A stretch of DNA of 64,000 bases from Bradyrhizobium betae (GCF_008932115.1 NZ_CP044543.1:5400501-5464500); one strand, 5' to 3'; positions 34,216 to 42,317 are shown, numbered from the stretch's first letter. Translations and numbers: made by a program. The notes: generated by a model not told the origin, from the letters alone.

Positions 34216-36909
34216 ATGTCTACCTATCGCTTGAAGAATCTGCTGTCGCCACGCTCGGTCGCGCTCGTCGGGGCGAGTGCCCGTCCGACCTCCGTGGGGC
34301 GCGCCGTTCTGGACAACATCCGCAAGGCGGAATTCAAGGGGCAGTTAGGCCTCGTCAATCCGCGCCATGCGGAGATCGGCGGCATCGCCGCGGTCAAGAG
34401 CCTGGACGGGCTGGGCTTCGTGCCCGAGCTCGTGGTCATCACCGCGCCGGTGCGAGAGGTTCCCGGCATCATCGACCAGGCCGGCCGTCTCGGCTCGGCG
34501 GGTGCGCTGATCGTCTCGGCCGGACTCGGCCAGGGGCCGGGATCCCTGCAAGAGGCCGCCATCGCCGCGGCCCGCAAATACGGCATGCGCCTGATCGGCC
34601 CCAACTGTCTCGGCATCATGATGCCGGGCGTGAGCCTCAACGCGAGTTTTGCCGCGCACATGCCCGGCGCGGGAAATCTCGCGCTGATTTCGCAGTCCGG
34701 TGCGATCGCCGCCGGCATGGTCGATTGGGCCGCGCAGCGCGGCGTCGGCTTTTCCGGGATCGTCTCGATCGGCGACCAGATCGACGTCGACATTGCGGAT
34801 CTGCTCGATTATTTCGCGATGGATCACAAGACCCGCGCGATCCTGCTCTATATCGAGGCCATCAAGGACGCGCGGAAATTCATGTCGGCCGCTCGCGCCG
34901 CCGCACGTGTCAAGCCTGTGGTCGTGGTCAAGTCCGGCCGCATGGCGCAGGGCGCAAAGGCAGCGGCGACCCATACTGGAGCGCTCGCCGGCGCCGATGC
35001 CGTCTATGACGCGGCGTTCCGTCGCGCCGGTGTCCTTCGGGTGTCGGATCTGCGCGAGCTGTTCGATTGCGCCGAGACGCTCGGCCGCGTCGAATCGCCG
35101 GCGGGAAAGCGTCTCGCGATCCTGACCAATGGTGGCGGTATCGGCGTTTTGGCTATCGATCGGCTGGTCGAGCTTGGCGGAATTCCGGCGTCCATCTCGG
35201 CCGACGCGCGCAAGAAGCTCGATGAAGTGCTGCCCGCGACCTGGTCCGGTGCAAATCCCGTCGACATCGTGGGCGACGCGGATGCTTCGCGCTACGCGGC
35301 CGCGCTGGAGGTGCTGCTCGTCGATCCGGACAATGACGCAATTCTCGTCCTCAATGTGCAGACCGCGATCGCCTCCGCTTCCGACATCGCAAGGACCGTG
35401 ACCGAGCGCGTTGGAAAATATCGCGAGCAGCAGCGTCGATGGGCAAAGCCGGTTCTGGCTGCCTGGGTCGGAGCCGATCAAGAGATCATCGCAACGCTGT
35501 CCAGCGCCGGCATTCCCAACTATCCGACCGAAGACGACGCGGTGCGCGGCTTCATGCATCTGGTGAGGCATCGCGAAGTCGTGGAGGAACTCAGTCAGGT
35601 CCCGCCCGCGATGCCCGATACGTTCGTGCCCGACGCCAAGGGTGCCCGGCAGATCGTCGCCGCGGCGATCGCCGATGGCCGCAAATGGCTCGAGCCTGTC
35701 GAAATCAAGCATCTGCTCGAAACCTATGACATCGCGATGGTGCCGACTTATGCTGCGACGGACGTCGAGCAGGCGGTCGGCTACGCGAACGAGGTGTTTG
35801 CGCAAGGCTCGACCGTCGTGCTCAAGATCATGTCGCGCGACATCGTCCATAAATCCGATGTCGGCGGCGTCGTGCTGAATCTGACCACGCCGGACGCGGT
35901 GCGTACCGCTACCTCCGACATTCTCGCCCGGGCGAGGAAGCTGCGCCCCGAAGCCCGCATTGAGGGCGTCATCGTGCAGGCGATGGTCGTCAAGGTGAAA
36001 GCGCGTGAGCTGATCCTCGGTCTTGCCGACGATCCGACCTTCGGCACCGTCGTCGTGTTCGGCCGGGGTGGAACGGCGGTGGAAATCATCAACGACAGGG
36101 CGCTCGCGCTGCCGCCGCTCGATTTACAGCTCGCCCGCGACCTCATCGACCGCACGCGCGTGTCACGGCTGCTGAAGGCCTATCGGGATGTGCCGGCTGT
36201 CAAGCAGGATGCTGTCGCCATGGTGCTGGTCAAGCTCGCCCAGATGGCGGCCGACATTCCCGAAATCCGCGAATTCGACATCAATCCGCTGCTGGCGGAC
36301 GAAACCGGCGTGACGGCGGTCGATGCTCGCGTTGCGGTCGGGCCGCCGCAACGGAAATTTGCAGGCTCCGGCCCGGCCAATTTCGCCGTTCGGGCCTATC
36401 CGTCGCAATGGGAGCGCCGGCTCAAGCTCAAGGACGACTGGCGCATCCTGGTGCGGCCCTTGCGCCCCGAGGACGAGCCGACCATTCACGAATTCCTGCG
36501 TCACGTCACGCCGCACGACCTCCGCCTGCGCTTCTTCGCGCCGATGAAGGAGTTCACCCACGAGTTCATCGCGCGCCTGACCCAGCTGGACTATGCGCGC
36601 GCGATGGCCTTCATCGCGTTCGACCAGGCCACCGGAGAAATGGTCGGCGTCGTCCGGCTTCATTCCGACTCGATCTATGAGAGCGGCGAATATGCAATCC
36701 TGCTGCGGTCGGACCTCAAGGGCAGGGGGCTCGGTTGGGCCTTGATGCAGTTGATCATCGACTACGCGAGGTCCGAAGGGCTGAAGGTCATATCCGGTGA
36801 CGTGCTCAAGGAGAACACCGTGATGCTCGAGATGTGCCGGCAGCTCGGTTTCGAAGTAAAGCCGGACCCGGGCGAACCCGATATCTGCGACGTCCGGCTC
36901 AAGCTCTGA
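34216..36909 (+). CDS. ADP-forming acetate-CoA ligase / GNAT acetyltransferase fusion (Pat-like)
   Basis: An 897-residue multidomain protein. In order it has a CoA-binding domain (SPRSVALVGASARPTSVGRAVLDN, residues about 8-130), a succinyl-CoA-ligase-like domain with GPNCLGIMMPG and SQSGAIAAGMVDWA, an ATP-grasp domain (about 480-700, PVEIKHLLETYDIAMVPTY, VVLKIMSRDIVHKSDVGGVVLNL), and a C-terminal GNAT domain (about 730-897, ILVRPLRPEDEPTIHEFLRH, LLRSDLKGRGLGWALM). The arrangement equals that of protein lysine acetyltransferases such as Pat/PatZ, which also inactivate acetyl-CoA synthetase. Whether the synthetase half is active needs its phospho-His checked. It lies in the low-oxygen island after UspA. 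Confidence 0.88.
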   Translation: MSTYRLKNLLSPRSVALVGASARPTSVGRAVLDNIRKAEFKGQLGLVNPRHAEIGGIAAVKSLDGLGFVPELVVITAPVREVPGIIDQAGRLGSAGALIVSAGLGQGPGSLQEAAIAAARKYGMRLIGPNCLGIMMPGVSLNASFAAHMPGAGNLALISQSGAIAAGMVDWAAQRGVGFSGIVSIGDQIDVDIADLLDYFAMDHKTRAILLYIEAIKDARKFMSAARAAARVKPVVVVKSGRMAQGAKAAATHTGALAGADAVYDAAFRRAGVLRVSDLRELFDCAETLGRVESPAGKRLAILTNGGGIGVLAIDRLVELGGIPASISADARKKLDEVLPATWSGANPVDIVGDADASRYAAALEVLLVDPDNDAILVLNVQTAIASASDIARTVTERVGKYREQQRRWAKPVLAAWVGADQEIIATLSSAGIPNYPTEDDAVRGFMHLVRHREVVEELSQVPPAMPDTFVPDAKGARQIVAAAIADGRKWLEPVEIKHLLETYDIAMVPTYAATDVEQAVGYANEVFAQGSTVVLKIMSRDIVHKSDVGGVVLNLTTPDAVRTATSDILARARKLRPEARIEGVIVQAMVVKVKARELILGLADDPTFGTVVVFGRGGTAVEIINDRALALPPLDLQLARDLIDRTRVSRLLKAYRDVPAVKQDAVAMVLVKLAQMAADIPEIREFDINPLLADETGVTAVDARVAVGPPQRKFAGSGPANFAVRAYPSQWERRLKLKDDWRILVRPLRPEDEPTIHEFLRHVTPHDLRLRFFAPMKEFTHEFIARLTQLDYARAMAFIAFDQATGEMVGVVRLHSDSIYESGEYAILLRSDLKGRGLGWALMQLIIDYARSEGLKVISGDVLKENTVMLEMCRQLGFEVKPDPGEPDICDVRLKL

Positions 36910-36922
36910 GCACCTCGGCTGA

Positions 36923-36950
36923 CTTGGGCTATGAGTCTTGGGCTATGAGT
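36923..36950 (+). repeat. Perfect tandem duplication of 14 bases
   Basis: CTTGGGCTATGAGT occurs twice head to tail. The second copy covers the end of the convergent holin-like gene, whose stop codon lies inside it. It is a recent slippage product by appearance; no function is evident. Confidence 0.8.
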
Positions 36951-37431
36951 GGGCTTCGCGTGATGTCGCCGCGGCGGGATCCTTGGCTGTCTTCCGCAGG
37001 CTCTTGATGATGATCGCGATCAGCGGTAGCAGCACAGGCACGATTGTGCTGAGCGGATGGTGGACCGCGCCGGACACTTGTGCCTGCAGCGCGCGCGCCT
37101 CGATCTGCAGGGCCTCGATGGATGAGCTGTGAATTTCGTTGGCCAGCTCAATGTCGCGGCCGGACGGAGAACGGCCAGCGATGATGAAGAGAATCCCCGC
37201 GATGGCAAAATTGACAGCGCCGAGGATGGCTGCCGCGACTATCGCGCTCCAGATCTGGACCAGCGCGAAATAGGCCGACAGTTCCAGCATCAGAAGGCCG
37301 AACGCTGCGATCAGGGCCGCAAAGGCGCGCAGGCCGAGGCCGACCAGCAGGTGGCGCAACCTGATGTCCGCAATGATCCTGTCGGTACGCCACAGCACAC
37401 GCAGATGTTTGACGACATTCTCCGTATTCAC
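36943..37431 (-). CDS. Phage-holin-like (YqjE-type) membrane protein
   Basis: A 162-residue protein with two strong transmembrane segments (about residues 33-57, GLRAFAALIAAFGLLMLELSA, and 64-85, AAILGAVNFAIAGILFIIAG) and a hydrophobic stretch near 128-142. Basic ends suggest both termini are cytoplasmic. This matches the holin superfamily/YqjE type, which usually pairs with DUF883/YqjD proteins. It starts with GTG directly after the DUF883 stop. The pair probably acts at the membrane under stress; the lytic role of the name should not be assumed. Confidence 0.72.
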   Translation of the reverse strand: MNTENVVKHLRVLWRTDRIIADIRLRHLLVGLGLRAFAALIAAFGLLMLELSAYFALVQIWSAIVAAAILGAVNFAIAGILFIIAGRSPSGRDIELANEIHSSSIEALQIEARALQAQVSGAVHHPLSTIVPVLLPLIAIIIKSLRKTAKDPAAATSREAHS

Positions 37432-37707
37432 CTAGTGTCTCCTCAGCATGAAGCCGACCACCACGCCGAGCGCGAAAGCCGAGGCGAGCGAGGTGATCGG
37501 GCGATCCGCAATGATGCCCTGGAGCTGTTCCTGCTCGTCGCTGACGGTCTCGCCGAGCTCGGCAAGCGCGATCTTGATCTGATCAGCCAAGGCTTCGGCC
37601 CGGTCCTTCGAGCTGTCGAATATCTCCTCGCCGGCGGTGCTCAGCAGGCGGGTGACATCAACCTTGAGAGTTCGCAATTCTTCGCTCATCCTGTCGCTGT
37701 CGAACAT
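37432..37707 (-). CDS. DUF883/YqjD (ElaB)-family protein
   Basis: A 91-residue protein with an amphipathic, coiled-coil-like N-terminal 65 residues (MSEELRTLKVDVTRLL...) and one C-terminal membrane anchor (SLASAFALGVVVGFMLRRH). This is the plan of YqjD/ElaB, tail-anchored membrane proteins known in E. coli to associate with ribosomes in stationary phase. It lies immediately upstream of the holin-like gene, with box 5 upstream of it. Confidence 0.78.
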   Translation of the reverse strand: MFDSDRMSEELRTLKVDVTRLLSTAGEEIFDSSKDRAEALADQIKIALAELGETVSDEQEQLQGIIADRPITSLASAFALGVVVGFMLRRH

Positions 37708-37763
37708 GAATAAGGTGCCTCCGTTAACTGGAAACGAACCTAGGGCCGCCAGCGCGGCCGCGC

Positions 37764-37777
37764 TTGATTTGCGTCAA
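37764..37777. promoter_or_regulatory. FNR/FixK-type box 5 (for the DUF883/holin-like pair)
   Basis: TTGATTTGCGTCAA. TAGGTT on the minus strand at 37742-37737 lies at the -10 position relative to the gene start 37707. Confidence 0.75.
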
Positions 37778-37798
37778 GGGGCGCGCGATGTCCTGGTC

Positions 37799-37812
37799 TT
37801 GAGACAGGTCAA
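37799..37812. promoter_or_regulatory. FNR/FixK-type box 6 (for the MlaE-like operon)
   Basis: TTGAGACAGGTCAA. TAGAAG at 37834-37839 is at the class II -10 position, placing +1 near 37847. A GTG start at 37883 then has a normal leader, whereas an ATG at 37850 would be leaderless. Confidence 0.75.
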
Positions 37813-37882
37813 ACCGGTCGCCACATGCTGGCCTAGAAGTGTCGTCTGAATGGGGACGGATTGTCCCGATGAGGTGGAAAGC

Positions 37883-39019
37883 GTGAACTCCCAACCGCTG
37901 TTGCTGGCGACGCCCTCCGGCGACGTGCTGAAATTGCGCCCGGAAGGGCCGTGGACCGCCGCCAATGTGTCGGCGCTCGAGACGCTGTCCCGTTCGGTCG
38001 GGGCAGATGTGGATCGATTCAGAACCGTGACGCTGGACATGTCGGGTGTCAGCGCTCTGGACACGCTTGGCGCCTGGGTCCTGGAGAAGCTGTCGCGCAG
38101 GGCCGCGTCTTCCGGCAGGTCGGCGGAATTCATCGGAGTTGCCGATCATTTCAGCGGTCTCCTGGACGAGGTGCGTCAGGTCAATCGCCACACGCCGGCG
38201 CCGACGGCCGCCCCCAATCCGATTTCGCTCAGGTTGTACGATCTCGGCAAGGCCACGGTCGGTGCGCGCGAGGACGTCACGATCTTCCTTCAAATGCTCG
38301 GCGCATTGTTCATGGCCGTGATCGGCGTGTTGCGCCACCCGCGATCGCTGCGGCTGACGTCGCTGATCTATCAGCTCTACCGCATCGGCTGGCAGGCCAT
38401 CCCGATTGTCGCGCTGATTACCTTCCTGATCGGCGCCATCATAGCCCAGCAGGGATTCTTTCATTTCCGCAGGTTCGGTGCCGAATCCTACACGGTCGAC
38501 ATGGTCGGCATCCTCGTGCTGCGCGAGCTCGGCGTGCTGATCGTCGCCATCATGGTGGCCGGCCGTTCGGGGAGCGCCTACACCGCCGAGCTCGGCTCGA
38601 TGAAGATGCGTGAGGAGATCGACGCGCTCTCGACCATGGGCCTCGATCCCGTCCACGTCCTGATCCTGCCGCGGGTTGCGGCTCTCGTGATCGCGCTGCC
38701 GATCCTGGCCTTCATTGGATCGCTCGCCGCGCTCTATGGCGGTGGCCTCGTCGCGCAATTCTATGGCGACATGGGGCCGGCGATCTACATCGCGCGGCTG
38801 CACGAGGCCATCTCCGTCACTCATTTCGAGGTGGGCATCCTGAAGGCGCCGTTCATGGCGCTGGTGATCGGGATCGTCGCCTGTAGCGAGGGGCTGCGCG
38901 TGAAGGGCAGCGCCGAATCGCTGGGACGCCAGACCACGACGTCGGTGGTGAAGTCGATCTTCCTGGTGATCGTGCTCGACGGCCTGTTCGCGATCTTCTT
39001 CGCCTCGATCGGAATGTGA
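37883..39019 (+). CDS. MlaE-like lipid ABC transporter permease with N-terminal STAS domain
   Basis: A 378-residue protein. Residues 1 to about 105 form a STAS-type domain (DRFRTVTLDMSGVSALDTLGAWVLEKLSRRA), as in MlaB. Residues 120-378 are an MlaE-type permease with about five membrane segments (IGWQAIPIVALITFLIGAIIAQQG, YTVDMVGILVLRELGVLIVAIMVAGRSGSAYTAELGSMKMREEIDALSTMGLDP). GTG 37883 is chosen from GAGGTGG and box 6 spacing; ATG 37850 would add 11 residues. With the next two genes it forms a retrograde/anterograde lipid transporter of the Mla/Pqi class. The MlaB function is thus fused to the permease. Confidence 0.87.
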   Translation: MNSQPLLLATPSGDVLKLRPEGPWTAANVSALETLSRSVGADVDRFRTVTLDMSGVSALDTLGAWVLEKLSRRAASSGRSAEFIGVADHFSGLLDEVRQVNRHTPAPTAAPNPISLRLYDLGKATVGAREDVTIFLQMLGALFMAVIGVLRHPRSLRLTSLIYQLYRIGWQAIPIVALITFLIGAIIAQQGFFHFRRFGAESYTVDMVGILVLRELGVLIVAIMVAGRSGSAYTAELGSMKMREEIDALSTMGLDPVHVLILPRVAALVIALPILAFIGSLAALYGGGLVAQFYGDMGPAIYIARLHEAISVTHFEVGILKAPFMALVIGIVACSEGLRVKGSAESLGRQTTTSVVKSIFLVIVLDGLFAIFFASIGM

Positions 39020-39789
39020 TGATGGCCGAATCGCAGGAAGTCTTCGCGATCCGCGTCCGCGACCTCGTGGTCGGCTTCGGCCGCCAGACCGTGCTCGATC
39101 ATCTGTCGATCGACGTCCGCAAGGGCGAAATCCTCGGGCTGGTGGGTGCGTCCGGTGGCGGCAAGTCGGTGTTGATGCGCACCATCATCGGCCTCATCCC
39201 GCGCCGAAGCGGGACGATCGAGGTCATGGGACAGCCCATCGGCGGCCGCACGCAGGGCGCGGCCACGACGTGGGGCATCCTGTTCCAGCAGGGCGCGCTG
39301 TTCTCCTCGCTGACGGTCCGGCAGAACGTCCAGTTTCCGCTGCGCGAGAATCTTACCCTGTCGCAGGAGCTGATGGACGAGATCGCGATCGCCAAGCTCG
39401 AAATGGTGGGGCTGCGTCCGCAGGACGCCGACAAATATCCGGCTGAACTCTCCGGCGGCATGACCAAGCGTGTCGCGTTGGCGCGCGCGCTCGCGCTCGA
39501 TCCGCCGATCCTGTTCCTGGACGAGCCGACCTCCGGCCTCGATCCGATCGCCGCCGGCGATTTCGACGCGCTGATCAAGACGCTGCAAAAGACTTTGGGC
39601 CTCACCGTGTTCATGGTGACCCATGACCTTGCGAGCCTGACCACGGTCTGTGACCGCGTCGCGGCGCTCGCTGACGGAAAGATCGTCGCGATCGGCCCGA
39701 TGCGCGAATTGCTGCAATCCGAGCATCCCTGGGTGCGCGCCTATTTCCACGGCAAGCGCTCGCAGATGCTGCAACACGAGATGAGATGA
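39019..39789 (+). CDS. Mla-type ABC transporter ATP-binding protein (MlaF-like)
   Basis: A 256-residue ATPase. Walker A is GASGGGKSV, the Q-loop is WGILFQQGALFSSLTV, the signature LSGGMTKRVALARALA, Walker B PILFLDEPTSGLDPI and the H-loop VTHDLASL; these match MlaF. The start ATG overlaps the permease stop as TGATG, and a second ATG follows at once. It ends 3 bases before the MCE gene. Confidence 0.92.
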   Translation: MMAESQEVFAIRVRDLVVGFGRQTVLDHLSIDVRKGEILGLVGASGGGKSVLMRTIIGLIPRRSGTIEVMGQPIGGRTQGAATTWGILFQQGALFSSLTVRQNVQFPLRENLTLSQELMDEIAIAKLEMVGLRPQDADKYPAELSGGMTKRVALARALALDPPILFLDEPTSGLDPIAAGDFDALIKTLQKTLGLTVFMVTHDLASLTTVCDRVAALADGKIVAIGPMRELLQSEHPWVRAYFHGKRSQMLQHEMR

Positions 39790-39792
39790 GAC

Positions 39793-40896
39793 ATGGAAAC
39801 CCGCGCTCCCTACGTGCTGATCGGCACCTTCGTGCTGGCTGCGATCCTCGCGGTGTTCGGCTTCGTCTATTGGCTGAACAACACCGGCGGCATCGGGCCG
39901 CGCACGAACTATCATGTGCAGTTCCAGGGGCCGGTGCCGGGCCTGCTGGTCGGCGCGGGTGTGCTGTTCAACGGCATCCGCGTCGGTGAGGTGACGCAGC
40001 TTGGCCTTGCATCTGACAATCCGCGCTTCGTCAATGCGACGGTCTCGGTAGCCTCGACGACGCCGGTGCGCGCCGACACCAAGGTTGGGCTCGATTTCCA
40101 GGGGCTGACCGGCGTGCCCGTGGTGACGCTGGAGGGCGGCACGATCGTCGCCAAATCCGGCGAGCCCCCGGTCTTGATCGCCGAGGCTGGCGCAGGCCAG
40201 AGCATGACACAGGCCGCGCGAGACGCGCTGCGGCGGGTCGACTCCGTGCTGCAGGACAATTCCGGCCCGCTCAAGGACACCATCGCCAATTTCAAGACGT
40301 TCTCCGACGGGCTGGCGCGGAACACCGGCAAGGTCGACGGTATTCTGGCGGGCCTCGAGAAGATGACCGGAGGCGGGGCGCCGGCGCAGAAGATCACCTA
40401 TGACCTGCGCACGCCGCAGAACCTGGGACCGGCCGGCAAGACGCTCTCGGCGTCGCTGGCCATTCCCGAGCCGACCGCGGTCGCGATGCTCCAGACCCAG
40501 CGCATGCTGTTCGCGCCGGTTGGCGACAATCCCGGCTTTGCAGATTTCCTCTGGGCCGACAGCATTCCCAAGCTGGTGCAGGCGCGGCTGATCGACAGCT
40601 TTGAGAACTACGACATCGCCCACGCTCCCTTGCGCACGACCGATCTCGGGCAAGCGGACTACCAGCTCTTGATCGACATCAGGCGCTTCCGCATCGCCAC
40701 CGACGGCGAGACAAGGGTCGAGATCGGACTAACGGCGCGGATCGTCGACAAGAGCGGCAAGGTCATCGCGTCACGCCTGGTCGAGGCCAGCGAGAAGCTC
40801 GACAAGCTCGAGCCGGCCGCGGCGGTCGCAGCCTTCGACGCGGCCTTTGCCCGTATCGCCAAGGAGCTGATCGGCTGGACGGTGCAGGCGGTGTGA
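39793..40896 (+). CDS. MCE (MlaD-like) protein fused to an ABC auxiliary (PqiC-like) domain
   Basis: A 367-residue protein. It has an N-terminal membrane anchor (YVLIGTFVLAAILAVFGFVYWL), an MCE domain (about 40-125, NYHVQFQGPVPGLLVGAGVLFNGIRVGEV, LDFQGLTGVPVVTLEGG), a helical linker, and a C-terminal domain (about 195-367) that resembles the PqiC/ABC-auxiliary lipoprotein family (TQRMLFAPVGDNPGFADFLWADSIPKL, LLIDIRRFRI). In most systems these are separate proteins, one being an outer-membrane lipoprotein. The fusion lacks a lipobox, so it would hold both functions on one inner-membrane-anchored chain. Confidence 0.82.
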   Translation: METRAPYVLIGTFVLAAILAVFGFVYWLNNTGGIGPRTNYHVQFQGPVPGLLVGAGVLFNGIRVGEVTQLGLASDNPRFVNATVSVASTTPVRADTKVGLDFQGLTGVPVVTLEGGTIVAKSGEPPVLIAEAGAGQSMTQAARDALRRVDSVLQDNSGPLKDTIANFKTFSDGLARNTGKVDGILAGLEKMTGGGAPAQKITYDLRTPQNLGPAGKTLSASLAIPEPTAVAMLQTQRMLFAPVGDNPGFADFLWADSIPKLVQARLIDSFENYDIAHAPLRTTDLGQADYQLLIDIRRFRIATDGETRVEIGLTARIVDKSGKVIASRLVEASEKLDKLEPAAAVAAFDAAFARIAKELIGWTVQAV

Positions 40897-40902
40897 CGTC
40901 GG

Positions 40903-41220
40903 CTATTCCAGCGTCTTCAGGTAGGACAGCAGATCGTGGATCTGGTCCGGACTGAGCTCGAACACCGGCATGTCGGCGTGGCCGGTGTTGATGCCTTCGG
41001 CCAGCGCCTCTTCGAGGGCTTCGACCGGATAACGCTGGTGCAGGGTACGCAGCGGCGGTGCGATCTTGAGCGGGCTCTTCGACGCACGGTCGATCGCGTG
41101 GCAACGAGCACAATTGGCCCGCGCGAAGGCCTTGCCGCGTTGTTCGGCAGTCGGGGCCGCCAAGGCAGGCGTGACCAGAAGCAGCCCGATCAGGCCGTGG
41201 CGGAACGCGCTTGGCAGCAT
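40903..41220 (-). CDS. Small class I cytochrome c
   Basis: A 105-residue periplasmic mono-haem cytochrome. A signal peptide (MLPSAFRHGLIGLLLVTPALA) precedes the haem motif CARCH near residue 38, and an axial Met is likely in HADMPVF near 84. ATG 41220 is the sensible start; an in-frame upstream extension to 41505 overlaps the Fnr-type gene. FNR/FixK box 7 lies 54 bases upstream with TATTCT at the -10 position. A role as an electron carrier for microaerobic respiration fits. Confidence 0.88.
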   Translation of the reverse strand: MLPSAFRHGLIGLLLVTPALAAPTAEQRGKAFARANCARCHAIDRASKSPLKIAPPLRTLHQRYPVEALEEALAEGINTGHADMPVFELSPDQIHDLLSYLKTLE

Positions 41221-41274
41221 GGAAGGTATCCCTCGAACTCTGGAAGCAGAATAAGGCGGTGATGTCCGCCAAAA

Positions 41275-41288
41275 TTGATCTGAGTCAA
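41275..41288. promoter_or_regulatory. FNR/FixK-type box 7 (between cytochrome c and the Fnr-type regulator)
   Basis: TTGATCTGAGTCAA. For the minus strand, TATTCT (41253-41248) fits the cytochrome c promoter. For the plus strand, TAAAAT (41309-41314) lies near the -10 position for the regulator, so both genes may use one box and the regulator may control itself. Confidence 0.75.
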
Positions 41289-41370
41289 CCGTCTTTGGCG
41301 CAGTGCAGTAAAATGCAGCCCGCGCGGTGGACCCGGCCTGATGCGGGGCAGCCGGCGCTTGGAGCGGTGG

Positions 41371-42084
41371 ATGAAGGCTTCCCTGGTGACGACCGAGCCA
41401 AACGGGCATCTTTGTAGCGATTGTGCGGTCCGCGATTTCGCGGTTTGTTCGTCGCTGGACCCAGCCGAGCTCCGGGAATTCGAGCATCTGGGGCGTCGCG
41501 TCCAATTCAGCTCGGGCGAGACCGTGTTCTCCGAGGAGGACATCACGACCTCGTTCTACAACCTCCTCGAAGGCGTCATGCGGCTCTACAAGCTGCTGCC
41601 CGACGGCCGGCGGCAGATCGTGGGATTCGCGCTATCAGGCGATTTCCTGGGGATGAATATTTCCGGCCGACACAATTTTTCGGCTGATGCGATCGGCACG
41701 GTGACCGTCTGCCAGTTCGCGAAGGTGCCCTTTGGCCGTTTCATCGAGGGCCGGCCGCATCTTCTGCGTCGGATCAACGAGCTGGCCATTCGCGAGTTGA
41801 GCCAGGCCCGCGACCACATGGTTCTGCTCGGCCGGCGCTCGGCGGACGAGAAGATCGCGACCTTTCTGCTCGGTTGGCGGGAGCGGCTGGTCTCGCTCAA
41901 GGGATCGTCCGACATGGTTCCGCTTCCGATGAGTCGGCAGGACATCGCCGATTATCTCGGCCTGACCATCGAAACCGTCAGTCGCACCTTCACCAAGCTT
42001 GAGCGTCATGGGGTGATCGAGATCATTCATGGCGGCATCAGCCTGCTTGATCCGGCTCGCGTCGAGGCGCTGGCGGCGGCCTGA
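41371..42084 (+). CDS. Fnr-type transcriptional regulator (FnrN/FixK1/AadR class, Fe-S cysteines present)
   Basis: A 237-residue CRP/FNR protein. The N-terminus holds C15, C18 and C26 (CSDCAVRDFAVC) and a fourth Cys at C114 (TVTVC), the pattern of oxygen-sensing [4Fe-4S] Fnr proteins of rhizobia. The helix-turn-helix MSRQDIADYLGLTIETVSRTF has the E-x-x-S-R recognition helix known to read TTGA half-sites. It therefore matches the eight boxes in this island and is probably their local activator, although FixK2-type proteins elsewhere could use the same boxes. ATG 41371 is used; an in-frame start at 41341 adds 10 residues. Confidence 0.9.
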   Translation: MKASLVTTEPNGHLCSDCAVRDFAVCSSLDPAELREFEHLGRRVQFSSGETVFSEEDITTSFYNLLEGVMRLYKLLPDGRRQIVGFALSGDFLGMNISGRHNFSADAIGTVTVCQFAKVPFGRFIEGRPHLLRRINELAIRELSQARDHMVLLGRRSADEKIATFLLGWRERLVSLKGSSDMVPLPMSRQDIADYLGLTIETVSRTFTKLERHGVIEIIHGGISLLDPARVEALAAA

Positions 42085-42115
42085 CCCTCGATCCTGACGC
42101 CGCGTCCCCCGATTT

Positions 42116-42129
42116 TTGATCCCGATCAA
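42116..42129. promoter_or_regulatory. FNR/FixK-type box 8 (for the small membrane protein)
   Basis: TTGATCCCGATCAA, the most perfect palindrome of the set. TAATCC (42153-42158) or AATAAT (42151-42156) can serve as -10, with the start at 42183 after GGGGAGGG. Confidence 0.75.
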
Positions 42130-42182
42130 TGACGCCCGCTTTGTGTCGCCAATAATCCCCAAAACAATCAGGGGAGGGCATC

Positions 42183-42317
42183 ATGCCGATGGACGCGGTG
42201 CTGATGAGTGTCGTCGTTGTGGCTATCTTTGTTGCATTCGGTGCGGTTTTGGCTTGGGCAGACCGCCAAACCAGCGCAGGCCGGCGCGACCAGAGCGCCA
42301 AGCGCCGAAGCTCCTGA
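42183..42317 (+). CDS. 44-residue single-span membrane protein of the low-oxygen island
   Basis: A short gene of 44 codons. A hydrophobic stretch MSVVVVAIFVAFGAVLAWAD forms one membrane span, followed by a basic, polar tail (RQTSAGRRDQSAKRRSS). GGGGAGGG lies 6-7 bases before the ATG, and a perfect FNR/FixK box with a -10 is correctly placed. The promoter, ribosome site and coding pattern together support a real gene. I do not recognise a named family; small one-span proteins in microaerobic regulons often attach to respiratory oxidases (CcoQ-like), which is only a guess here. Confidence 0.72.
   Translation: MPMDAVLMSVVVVAIFVAFGAVLAWADRQTSAGRRDQSAKRRSS

Noticed and set aside
36943..37431. Prophage remnant, from the holin-like gene
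   Set aside because: No other phage gene is near; the pairing with a DUF883 gene is the usual chromosomal YqjD/YqjE arrangement.
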